From Escarpia spicata (Eukaryota > Annelida > Polychaeta > Sabellida > Siboglinidae), in NCBI GenBank assembly GCA_963995525.1, contig OZ023206.1, positions 248,001 to 312,000 of the forward strand: a stretch of 64,000 nt of DNA. The letters are read 5' to 3'. Shown piece after piece: positions 1-11,087 of the stretch; the first letter of the stretch is position 1, and every line of letters starts with the position of its first letter. Both the position numbers and the translations under genes were made by a program. The notes under the pieces are model-generated. The model ran no database searches. It saw only the letters and a list, made by a program, of their open reading frames with translations, and was not told the DNA's origin.

Positions 1-46
1 TAAGACCACATTAAGGATCCTTCCGCCGAAAAAAGTGCACTACAAA

Positions 47-228
47 TACCGTTTTGCTGTGATATGCATTAATTTTTTTCGAACATTTTGACATGGGACA
101 TGTTTGTCTCGTGAGTACTGAATGTACTGCTGCTTTAGACAAGATAAAACATCAAATGGGGATGAGTTTTCACACCTATAACTTACGTAATATGTTCTTG
201 TAACTTACGTGACGGGGATAAAACGGTA
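47..228. repeat. 9-bp inverted repeat TACCGTTTT / AAAACGGTA (m1)
   Basis: The arms are at 47-55 and 220-228 and pair perfectly. They are present in most monomers. Type S leaves the arm intact (its change is at p56), while the p224 deletion in m74 and m85 and the TTAAC variant in m191 break it. Confidence 0.75.
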
Positions 229-245
229 ACATGCACTCCCATTTG
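153..245. repeat. 8-bp inverted repeat CAAATGGG / CCCATTTG flanking the quiet segment (m1)
   Basis: The arms are at 153-160 and 238-245. In m3 and m7 the second arm reads TCCCCATTTG, which extends pairing with CAAATGGGGA to 10 bp. The arms enclose most of the least variable part of the monomer. They cross the other inverted repeat (47-55 with 220-228), so both could not form a simple nested hairpin together. Confidence 0.75.
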
Positions 246-257
246 GGGTTAATCTAG
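167..257. other. Least variable segment of the monomer, shown in m1
   Basis: Across the array this 91-bp interval has no substitution that defines one of the eight types. Most changes are sporadic or confined to one duplicated set, for example GATGGGG in m38, TTTATGG in m39, TTATGTA in m79, GGTGACATG in m41 and m43, and CACAACTATAACTTCCG in m93, m102 and m110. It holds the duplicated ACGT boxes. Constraint by a bound protein or chromatin structure is an inference; homogenisation alone could also produce it. Confidence 0.6.
179..210. repeat. 10-bp direct repeat TAACTTACGT, two copies 22 bp apart (m1)
   Basis: TAACTTACGT is at 179-188 and 201-210, a start-to-start distance of 22 bp, about two helical turns. 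The first copy extends into the perfect palindrome TTACGTAA (183-190) and the second reads TTACGTGACG. Both persist in nearly every monomer. ACGT cores are typical of bZIP binding sites, but no binding is shown. Confidence 0.8.
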
Positions 258-326
258 TTATGTGTGTAGCTTGATATCAATCTAGCCTTCGTGAAGATTT
301 GTAACATGCAAAACATCTATTTGGGG

Positions 327-2934
327 TAAGACCACATTAAGGATCCTTCCGCCGAAAAAAGTGCACTACAAATACCGTTTTGCTGTGATATGCATTAATT
401 TTTTTCGAACATTTTTACATGGGACATGTTTGTCTCGTGAGTACTGAATGTACTGCTGCTTTAGACAAGATAAAACATCAAATGGGGATGAGTTTTCACA
501 CCTATAACTTACGTAATATGTTCTTGTAACTTACGTGACGGGGATAAAACGGTAACATGCATTCCCATTTGGGGTTAATCTAGTTATGTGTGTAGCTTGA
601 TATCAATCTAGCCTTCGTGAAGATTTGTAACATGCAAAACATCTATTTGGGGTAAGACCACATTAAATATCCTTCCGCCGAAAAAAGTGCATTACAAATA
701 CCGTTTTGCTGTGATATGCATAAATTTTTTTCGAACACTTTGATATGGGACATGTTTGTCTCGTGAGTACTGAAGGTACTGCTGCTTTAGACAAGAAAAA
801 ACTTCAAATGGGGATGAGTTTTCACACCTATAACTTACGTAATATGTTCTTGTAACTTACGTGACGGGGATAAAACGGTAACATGCATCCCCATTTGGGG
901 TTAATCTAGTTATGTGTGTAGCTTGATATCAATCTAGCCTTCGTGAAGATTTGTAACGTGCAAAACATCTATTTGGGGTAAGACCACATTAAGGATCCTT
1001 CCGCCGAAAAAAGTGCACTACAAATACCGTTTTGCTGTGATATGCATTAATTTTTTTCGAACATTTTGACATGGGACATGTTTGTCTCGTGAGTACTGAA
1101 TGTACTGCTGCTTTACACAAGATAAAACATCAAATGGGGATAAGTTTTCACACCTATAACTTACGTAATATGTTCTTGTAACTTACGTGACGGGGATAAA
1201 ACGGTAACATGCATTCCCATTTGGGGTTAATCTAGTTATGTGTGTAGCATGATATCAATCTAGCCTTCGTGAAGATTTGTAACATGCAAAACATATATTT
1301 GGGGTAAGACCACATTAAGGATCCTTCCGCCGAAAAAAGTGCACTACAAATACCGTTTTGCTGTGATATGCATTAATTTTTTTCGAACATTTCGACATGG
1401 GACATGTTTGTCTCGTGAGTACTGAATGTACTGCTGCTTTAGACAAAATAAAACATCAAATCGGGATGAGTTTTCACACCTATAACTTACGTAATATGTT
1501 CTTGTAACTTACGTGACGGGGATAAAACGGTAACATGCATTCCCATTTGGGGTTAATCTAGTTATGTGTGTAGCTTGATATCAATCTAGCCTTCGTGAAG
1601 ATTTGTAACATGCAAAACATCTATTTGGGGTAAGACCACATTAAGGATCCTTCCGCCGAAAAAAGTGCACTACAAATACCGTTTTGCTGTGATATGCATT
1701 AATTTTTTTCGAACATTTTTACATGGGACATGTTTGTCTCGTGAGTACTGAATGTACTGCTGCTTTAGACAAGATAAAACATCAAATGGGGATGAGTTTT
1801 CACACCTATAACTTACGTAATATGTTCTTGTAACTTACGTGACGGGGATAAAACGGTAACATGCATTCCCATTTGGGGTTAATCTAGTTATGTGTGTAGC
1901 TTGATATCAATCTAGCCTTCGTGAAGATTTGTAACATGCAAAACATCTATTTGGGGTAAGACCACATTAAATATCCTTCCGCCGAAAAAAGTGCATTACA
2001 AATACCGTTTTGCTGTGATAAGCATAAATTTTTTTCGAACACTTTGATATGGGACATGTTTGTCTCGTGAGTACTGAAGGTACTGCTGCTTTAGACAAGA
2101 AAAAACTTCAAATGGGGATGAGTTTTCACACCTATAACTTACGTAATATGTTCTTGTAACTTACGTGACGGGGATAAAACGGTAACATGCATCCCCATTT
2201 GGGGTTAATCTAGTTATGTGTGTAGCTTGATATCAATCTAGCCTTCGTGAAGATTTGTAACGTGCAAAACATCTATTTGGGGTAAGACCACATTAAGGAT
2301 CCTTCCGCCGAAAAAAGTGCACTACAAATACCGTTTTGCTGTGATATGCATTAATTTTTTTCGAACATTTTGACATGGGACATGTTTGTCTCGTGAGTAC
2401 TGAATGTACTGCTGCTTTACACAAGATAAAACATCAAATGGGGATAAGTTTTCACACCTATAACTTACGTAATATGTTCTTGTAACTTACGTGACGGGGA
2501 TAAAACGGTAACATGCATTCCCATTTGGGGTTAATCTAGTTATGTGTGTAGCATGATATCAATCTAGCCTTCGTGAAGATTTGTAACATGCAAAACATAT
2601 ATTTGGGGTAAGACCACATTAAGGATCCTTCCGCCGAAAAAAGTGCACTACAAATACCGTTTTGCTGTGATATGCATTAATTTTTTTCGAACATTTCGAC
2701 ATGGGACATGTTTGTCTCGTGAGTACTGAATGTACTGCTGCTTTAGACAAAATAAAACATCAAATCGGGATGAGTTTTCACACCTATAACTTACGTAATA
2801 TGTTCTTGTAACTTACGTGACGGGGATAAAACGGTAACATGCATTCCCATTTGGGGTTAATCTAGTTATGTGTGTAGCTTGATATCAATCTAGCCTTCGT
2901 GAAGATTTGTAACGTGCAAAACATATATTTGGGG
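327..2934. repeat. 4-mer block repeated twice (A-K-X-A)
   Basis: m2-m5 (327-1630) and m6-m9 (1631-2934) are tandem 1304-bp copies. Shared private marks are GCATAAATT with ATCCCCATTT in the K monomer, GGGATAAG with AGCATG in the X monomer, and CATTTCGAC, ACAAAATAAA and ATCGGG in the last A. Differences are an A at p64-65 in m7 (AAGCATAAA) and the CGTGC end of m9. The duplication is recent relative to divergence between types. Confidence 0.9.
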
Positions 2935-3260
2935 TAAGACCACATTAAAGATCCTTCCGCCGAAAAAAGTGCACTACAAATACCGTTTTGCTGTGATTTG
3001 CATTAATTTTTTTCGAAAACTTTGATATGGGACATGTTTGTCTCGTGAGTACTGAAGGTACTGCTGCTTTAGACAAGAAAAAACTTCAAATGGGGATGAG
3101 TTTTCACACCTATAACTTACGTAATATGTTCTTGTAACTTACGTGACGGGGATAAAACGGTAACATGCATTCCCATTTGGGGTTAATCTAGTTATGTGTG
3201 TAGCTTGATATCAATCTACCCTTCGTGAAGATTTGTAACATGCAAAACATCTATTTGGGG

Positions 3261-3587
3261 TAAGACCACATTAAGGATCCTTCCGCCGAAAAAAGTGCAC
3301 TACAAATACCGTTTTGCTGTGATTTGCATTAATTTTTTTTCGAAAACTTTGATATGGGACATGTTTGTCTCGTGAGTACTGAAGGTACTGCTGCTTTAGC
3401 CAAGAAAAAACTTCAAATGGGGATGAGTTTTCACACCTATAACTTACGTAATATGTTCTTGTAACTTACGTGACGGGGATAAAACGGTAACATGCATTCC
3501 CATTTGGGGTTAATCTAGTTATGTGTGTAGCTTGATATCAATCTACCCTTCGTGAAGATTTGTAACATGCAAAACATCTATTTGGGG
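3261..3587. repeat. 327-bp monomer m11: T-run expansion
   Basis: The T run at p73-79 has eight T (3333-3340) instead of seven, consistent with replication slippage. The monomer is otherwise the P sub-branch with AAGGATCC and a TACCC end, plus private TTTAGCCAAG. It shifts the phase of everything downstream by one base. Confidence 0.9.
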
Positions 3588-4239
3588 TAAGTCCACATTA
3601 AGGATCCTTCCGCCGAAAAAAGTGCACTACAAATACCGTTTTGCTGTGATATGCATTAATTTTTTTCGAACATGTTGACATGGGACATGTTTGTCTCGTG
3701 AGTACTGAATGTACTGCTGCTTTACACAAGATAAAACATCAAATGGGGATGAGTTTTCACACCTATAACTTACGTAATATGTTCTTGTAACTTACGTGAC
3801 GGAGATAAAACGGTAACATGCATTCCCATTTGGGGTTAATCTAGTTATGTGTGTAGCTTGATATCAATCTAGCCTTCGTGAAGATTTGTAACGTGCAAAA
3901 CATATATTTGGGGTAAGACCACATTAAAGATCCTTCCGCCGAAAAAAGTGCACTACAAATACCGTTTTGCTGTGATTTGCATTAATTTTTTTAGAACATT
4001 TTTACATGGGACATGTTTGTCTCGTGAGTACTGAATGTACTGCTGCTTTAGACAAGATAAAACATTAAATGGGGATGAATTTTCACACCTATAACTTACG
4101 TAATATGTTCTTGTAACTTACGTGACGGGGATAAAACGGTAACATGCATTCCCATTTGGGGTTAATCTAGTTATGTGTGTAGCATGATATCAATCTAGCC
4201 TTCGTGAAGATTTGTAACATGCAAAACATCTATTTGGGG

Positions 4240-4564
4240 TAAGACCACATTAAGGATCCTTCCGCCGAAAAAAGTGCACTACAAATACCGTTTTCTGTGA
4301 TATGCATTAATTTTTTTCGAACATTTTGACATGGGACATGTTTGTCTCATGAGTACTGAATGTACTGCTGCTTTAGACAAGATAAAACATCAAATGGGAA
4401 TGAGTTTTCACACCTATAACTTACGTAATATGTTCTTGTAACTTACGTGACGGGGATAAAACGGTAACATGCATTCCCATTTGGGGTTAATCTAGTTATG
4501 TGTGTAGCTTGATATCAATCTAGCCTTCGTGAAGATTTGTAACATGCAAAACATCTATTTGGGG
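4240..4564. repeat. 325-bp monomer m14: one-base deletion
   Basis: CCGTTTTCTGTG replaces CCGTTTTGCTGTG, a loss of G at p56, near 4294. The related monomer m24 does not have it, so the deletion arose after the two segments separated. Confidence 0.88.
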
Positions 4565-5542
4565 TAAGACCACATTAAATATCCTTCCGCCGAAAAAAGT
4601 GCATTACAAATACCGTTTTGCTGTGATATGCATTAATTTTTTTCGCACACTTTGATATGGGACATGTTTGTCTCGTGAGTACTGAAGGTACTGCTGCTTT
4701 AGACAAGAAAAAACTTCAAATGGGGATGAGTTTTCACACCTATAACTTACGTAATATGTTCTTGTAACTTACGTGACGGGGATAAAACGGTAACATGCAT
4801 TCCCATTTGGGGTTAATCTAGTTATGTGTGTAGCTTGATATCAATATAGCCTTCGTGAAGATTTGTAACGTGCAAAACATCTATTTGGGGTAAGACCACA
4901 TTAAGGATCCTTCCGCCGAAAAAAGTGCACTACAAATACCGTTTTGCTGTGATATGCATTAATTTTTTTCGAACATTTTGACATGGGACATGTTTGTCTC
5001 GTGAGTACTGAATATACTGCTGCTTTACACAAGATAAAACATCAAATGGGGATGAGTTTTCACACCTATAACTTACGTAATATGTTCTTGTAACTTACGT
5101 GACGGGGATAAAACGGTAACATGCATTCCCATTTGGGGTTAATCTAGTTATGTGTGTAGCTTGATATCAATCTAGCCTTCGTGAAGATTTGTAACGTGCA
5201 AAACATATATTTGGGGTAAGACCACATTAAAGATCCTTCCGCCGAAAAAAGTGCACTACAAATACCGTTTTGCTGTGATTTGCATTAATTTTTTTCGAAA
5301 ACTTTCATATGGGACATGTTTGTCTCGTGAGTACTGAATGTACTGCTGCTTTAGACAAGATAAAACATCAAATGGGGATGAATTTTCACACCTATAACTT
5401 ACGTAATATGTTCTTGTAACTTACGTGACGGGGATAAAACGGTAACATGCATTCCCATTTGGGGTTAATCTAGTTATGTGTGTAGCATGATATCAATCTA
5501 GCCTTCGTGAAGATTTGTAACATGCAAAACATCTATTTGGGG

Positions 5543-5869
5543 TAAGACCACATTAAGGATCCTTCCGCCGAAAAAAGTGCACTACAAATACCGTTTTGCT
5601 GTGATATGCATTAATTTTTTTCGAACATTTTTCACATGGGACATGTTTGTCTCGTGAGTACTGAATGTACTGCTGCTTTAGACAAGATAAAACATCAAAT
5701 GGGGATGAGTTTTCACACCTATAACTTACGTAATATGTTCTTGTAACTTACGTGACGGGGATAAAACGGTAACATGCATTCCCATTTGGGGTTAATCTAG
5801 TTATGTGTGTAGCTTGATATCAATCTAGCCTTCGTGAAGATTTGTAACGTGCAAAACATATATTTGGGG
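5543..5869. repeat. 327-bp A monomer m18 with TTTTTCAC insertion
   Basis: CATTTTTCACATGG replaces CATTTTGACATGG, a net gain of one base at about p90. The same insertion is in m21 (6522-6848), m28 (8805-9131) and m40 (12718-13044). It is a lineage marker for these four monomers. Confidence 0.9.
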
Positions 5870-8800
5870 TAAGACCACATTAAAGATCCTTCCGCCGAAA
5901 AAAGTGCACTACAAATACCGTTTTGCTGTGATTTGCATTATTTTTTTTCGAAAACTTTGATATGGGACATGTTTGTCTCGTGAGTACTGAAGGTACTGCT
6001 GCTTTAGACAAGAAAAAAATTCAAATGGGGATGAGTTTTCACACCTATAACTTACGTAATATGTTCTTGTAACTTACGTGACGGGGATAAAACGGTAACA
6101 TGCATTCCCATTTGGGGTTAATCTAGTTATGTGAGTAGCTTGATATCAATCTAGCCTTCGTGAAGATTTGTAACGTGCAAAACATATATTTGGGGTAAGA
6201 CCACATTAAAGATCCTTCCGCCGAAAAAAGTGCACTACAAATACCGTTTTGCTGTGATTTGCATTAATTTTTTTCGAAAACTTTCATATGGGACATGTTT
6301 GTCTCGTGAGTACTGAATGTACTGCTGCTTTAGACAAGATAAAACATCAAATGGGGATGAATTTTCACACCTATAACTTACGTAATATGTTCTTGTAACT
6401 TACGTGACGGGGATAAAACGGTAACATGCATTCCCATTTGGGGTTAATCTAGTTATGTGTGTAGCATGATATCAATCTAGCCTTCGTGAAGATTTGTAAC
6501 ATGCAAAACATCTATTTGGGGTAAGACCACATTAAGGATCCTTCCGCCGAAAAAAGTGCACTACAAATACCGTTTTGCTGTGATATGCATTAATTTTTTT
6601 CGAACATTTTTCACATGGGACATGTTTGTCTCGTGAGTACTGAATGTACTGCTGCTTTAGACAAGATAAAACATCAAATGGGGATGAGTTTTCACACCTA
6701 TAACTTACGTAATATGTTCTTGTAACTTACGTGACGGGGATAAAACGGTAACATGCATTCCCATTTGGGGTTAATCTAGTTATGTGTGTAGCTTGATATC
6801 AATCTAGCCTTCGTGAAGATTTGTAACGTGCAAAACATATATTTGGGGTAAGACCACATTAAAGATCCTTCCGCCGAAAAAAGTGCACTACAAATACCGT
6901 TTTGCTGTGATTTGCATTAATTTTTTTCGAAAACTTTGATATGGGACATGTTTGTCTCGTGAGTACTGAAGGTACTGCTGCTTTAGACAAGAAAAAACTT
7001 CAAATGGGGATGAGTTTTCACACCTATAACTTACGTAATATGTTCTTGTAACTTACGTGACGGGGATAAAACGGTAACATGCATTCCCATTTGGGGTTAA
7101 TCTAGTTATGTGAGTAGCTTGATATCAATCTAGCCTTCGTGAAGATTTGTAACATGCAAAACATCTATTTGGGGTAAGACCACATTAAGGATCCTTCCGC
7201 CGAAAAAAGTGCACTACAAATACCGTTTTGCTGTGATATGCATTAATTTTTTTCGAACATTTTTACATGGGACATGTTTGTCTCGTGAGTACTGAATGTA
7301 CTGCTGCTTTAGACAAGATAAAACATCAAATGGGGATGAGTTTTCACACCTATAACTTACGTAATATGTTCTTGTAACTTACGTGACGGGGATAAAACGG
7401 TAACATGCATTCCCATTTGGGGTTAATCTAGTTATGTGTGTAGCATGATATCAATCTAGCCTTCGTGAATATTTGTAACATGCAAAACATATATTTGGGG
7501 TAAGACCACATTAAGGATCCTTCCGCCGAAAAAAGTGCACTACAAATACCGTTTTGCTGTGATATGCATTAATTTTTTTCGAACATTTTTACATGGGACA
7601 TGTTTGTCTCGTGAGTAATGAATGTACTGCTGCTTTAGACAAGATAAAACATCAAATGGGAATGAGTTTTCACACCTATAACTTACGTAATATGTTCTTG
7701 TAACTTACGTGACGGGGATAAAACGGTAACATGCATTCCCATTTGGGGTTAATCTAGTTATGTGTGTAGCTTGATATCAATCTAGCCTTCGTGAAGATTT
7801 GTAACATGCAAAACATCTATTTGGGGTAAGACCACATTAAATATCCTTCCGCCGAAAAAAGTGCATTACAAATACCGTTTTGCTGTGATATGCATTAATT
7901 TTTTTCGCACACTTTGATATGGGACATGTTTGTCTCGTGAGTACTGAAGGTACTGCTGCTTTAGACAAGAAAAAACTTCAAATGGGGATGAGTTTTCACA
8001 CCTATAACTTACGTAATATGTTCTTGTAACTTACGTGACGGGGATAAAACGGTAACATGCATTCCCATTTGGGGTTAATCTAGTTATGTGTGTAGCTTGA
8101 TATCAATATAGCCTTCGTGAAGATTTGTAACGTGCAAAACATCTATTTGGGGTAAGACCACATTAAGGATCCTTCCGCCGAAAAAAGTGCACTACAAATA
8201 CCGTTTTGCTGTGATATGCATTAATTTTTTTCGAACATTTTGACATGGGACATGTTTGTCTCGTGAGTACTGAATATACTGCTGCTTTACACAAGATAAA
8301 ACATCAAATGGGGATGAGTTTTCACACCTATAACTTACGTAATATGTTCTTGTAACTTACGTGACGGGGATAAAACGGTAACATGCATTCCCATTTGGGG
8401 TTAATCTAGTTATGTGTGTAGCTTGATATCAATCTAGCCTTCGTGAAGATTTGTAACGTGCAAAACATATATTTGGGGTAAGACCACATTAAAGATCCTT
8501 CCGCCGAAAAAAGTGCACTACAAATACCGTTTTGCTGTGATTTGCATTAATTTTTTTCGAAAACTTTCATATGGGACATGTTTGTCTCGTGAGTACTGAA
8601 TGTACTGCTGCTTTAGACAAGATAAAACATCAAATGGGGATGAATTTTCACACCTATAACTTACGTAATATGTTCTTGTAACTTACGTGACGGGGATAAA
8701 ACGGTAACATGCATTCCCATTTGGGGTTAATCTAGTTATGTGTGTAGCATGATATCAATCTAGCCTTCGTGAAGATTTGTAACATGCAAAACATCTATTT

Positions 8801-9457
8801 GGGGTAAGACCACATTAAGGATCCTTCCGCCGAAAAAAGTGCACTACAAATACCGTTTTGCTGTGATATGCATTAATTTTTTTCGAACATTTTTCACATG
8901 GGACATGTTTGTCTCGTGAGTACTGAATGTACTGCTGCTTTAGACAAGATAAAACATCAAATGGGGATGAGTTTTCACACCTATAACTTACGTAATATGT
9001 TCTTGTAACTTACGTGACGGGGATAAAACGGTAACATGCATTCCCATTTGGGGTTAATCTAGTTATGTGTGTAGCTTGATATCAATCTAGCCTTCGTGAA
9101 GATTTGTAACGTGCAAAACATATATTTGGGGTAAGACCACATTAAAGATCCTTCCGCCGAAAAAAGTGCACTACAAATACCGTTTTGCTGTGATTTGCAT
9201 TAATTTTTTTCGAAAACTTTGATATGGGACATGTTTGTCTCGTGAGTACTGAAGGTACTGCTGCTTTAGACAAGAAAAAACTTCAAATGGGGATGAGTTT
9301 TCACACCTATAACTTACGTAATATGTTCTTGTAACTTACGTGACGGGGATAAAACGGTAACATGCATTCCCATTTGGGGTTAATCTAGTTATGTGTGTAG
9401 CTTGATATCAATCTAGCCTTCGTGAAGATTTGTAACATGCAAAACATCTATTTGGGG

Positions 9458-11087
9458 TAAGACCACATTAAGGATCCTTCCGCCGAAAAAAGTGCACTAC
9501 AAATACCGTTTTGCTGTGATATGCATTAATTTTTTTCGAACATTTTTACATGGGACATGTTTGTCTCGTGAGTACTGAATGTACTGCTGCTTTAGACAAG
9601 ATAAAACATCAAATGGGGATGAGTTTTCACACCTATAACTTACGTAATATGTTCTTGTAACTTACGTGACGGGGATAAAACGGTAACATGCATTCCCATT
9701 TGGGGTTAATCTAGTTATGTGTGTAGCATGATATCAATCTAGCCTTCGTGAATATTTGTAACATGCAAAACATATATTTGGGGTAAGACCACATTAAGGA
9801 TCCTTCCGCCGAAAAAAGTGCACTACAAATACCGTTTTGCTGTGATATGCATTAATTTTTTTCGAACATTTTTACATGGGACATGTTTGTCTCGTGAGTA
9901 ATGAATGTACTGCTGCTTTAGACAAGATAAAACATCAAATGGGGATGAGTTTTCACACCTATAACTTACGTAATATGTTCTTGTAACTTACGTGACGGGG
10001 ATAAAACGGTAACATGCATTCCCATTTGGGGTTAATCTAGCTATATGTGTAGCTTGATATCAATCTAGCCTTCGTGAAGATTTGTAACATGCAAAACATC
10101 TATTTGGGGTAAGACCACATTAAATATCCTTCCGCCGAAAAAAGTGCATTACAAATACCGTTTTGCTGTGATATGCATTAATTTTTTTCGAACACTTTGA
10201 TATGGGACATGTTTGTCTCGTGAGTACTGAAGGTACTGCTGCTTTAGACAAGAAAAAACTTCAAATGGGGATGAGTTTTCACACCTATAACTTACGTAAT
10301 ATGTTCTTGTAACTTACGTGACGGGGATAAAACGGTAACATGCATTCCCATTTGGGGTTAATCTAGTTATGTGTGTAGCTTGATATCAATCTAGCCTTCG
10401 TGAAGATTTGTAACATGCAAAACATCTATTTGGGGTAAGACCACACTAAGGATCCTTCCGCCGAAAAAAGTGCACTACAAATACCGTTTTGCTGTGATAT
10501 GCATTAATTTTTTTCGAACATTTTTATATGGGACATGTTTGTCTCGTGAGTACTGAATGTACTGCTGCTTTAGACAAGATAAAACATCAAATGGGGATGA
10601 GTTTTCACACCTATAACTTACGTAATATGTTCTTGTAACTTACGTGACGGGGATAAAACGGTAACATGCATTCCCATTTGGGGTTAATCTAGTTATGTGT
10701 GTAGCTTGATATCAATCTAGCCTTCGTGAAGATTTGTAACATGCAAAACATATATTTGGGGTAAGACCACATTAAGGATCCTTCCTCCGAAAAAAGTGCA
10801 CTACAAATACCGTTTTGCTGTGATATGCATTAATTTTTTTCGAACACTTGGACATGGGACATGTTTGTCTCGTGAGTACTGAAGGTACTGCTGCTTTAGA
10901 CAAGACAAAACATCAAATGGGGATGAGTTTTCACACCTATAACTTACGTAATATGTTCTTGTAACTTACGTGACGGGGATAAAACGGTAACATGCATTCC
11001 CATTTGGGGTTAATCTAGTTATGTGTGTAGCTTGATATCAATCTAGCCTTCGTGAAGATTTGTAACATGCAAAACATCTATTTGGGG
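9458..11087. repeat. 5-mer A-A-K-C-D, copy 1
   Basis: m30-m34. Marks shared with the copies at 14675 and 16305 are GAATATTTG (p295-303) in the first A, GAGTAATG plus GCTATATG in the second A, then K, C (CACACTAAGG) and D (CCTCCG). Private to this copy are TTTTTATATG in C and GACAAAACATC in D. Confidence 0.85.

Larger units (their letters stand above)
1..326. repeat. Reference monomer m1 (type A), coordinate standard
   Basis: This copy sets the p1-p326 numbering. Landmarks are a BamHI site GGATCC at p15-20, an A6 run at p29-34, ATGCAT (NsiI) at p64-69 and usually again at p231-236, a T7 run at p73-79, TTCGAA at p79-84, AGTACT at p114-119, TACGTA at p184-189 and GATATC (EcoRV) at p273-278. The motif ATTTGGGGT occurs twice, at p241-249 and from p319 across the junction to the next monomer. 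This copy has a private T-to-C change at p236, which breaks its second ATGCAT. I see no sign that the 326 bp arose by doubling of a 163-bp unit, although ATGCATT recurs at p64 and p231. Confidence 0.95.
4240..9131. repeat. Duplicated A-K-X-F-A segment with an internal F-A-P trimer duplication
   Basis: m14-m18 (4240-5869) and m24-m28 (7501-9131) share GGGAATGAG, the K branch CGCACAC with TCAATATA, GAATATAC in X, and an inserted base giving TTTTTCAC in the last A. Between them, F-A-P (m17-m19, 5217-6195) is tandemly duplicated as m20-m22 (6196-7174), each copy 979 bp because both carry the same one-base insertion. GTGAGTAG marks both P copies. The nested pattern implies at least two successive duplication events. 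Confidence 0.85.

Noticed and set aside
171..190. Promoter-like CCTATAACTT element
   Set aside because: A TATA-like stretch in AT-rich satellite is expected by chance. No downstream gene or initiator context exists, so transcription is not supported by sequence alone.
1..326. CENP-B box
   Set aside because: The closest matches (TTTCGAACATTTTGAC at about p78 and CTTCGTGAAGATTTG at about p288) lack the A and CGGG positions required by the NTTCGNNNNANNCGGGN pattern.
1..326. Ancient dimer of a 163-bp monomer
   Set aside because: Only ATGCATT recurs at roughly half-length offset (p64 and p231). The two halves do not otherwise align by eye.
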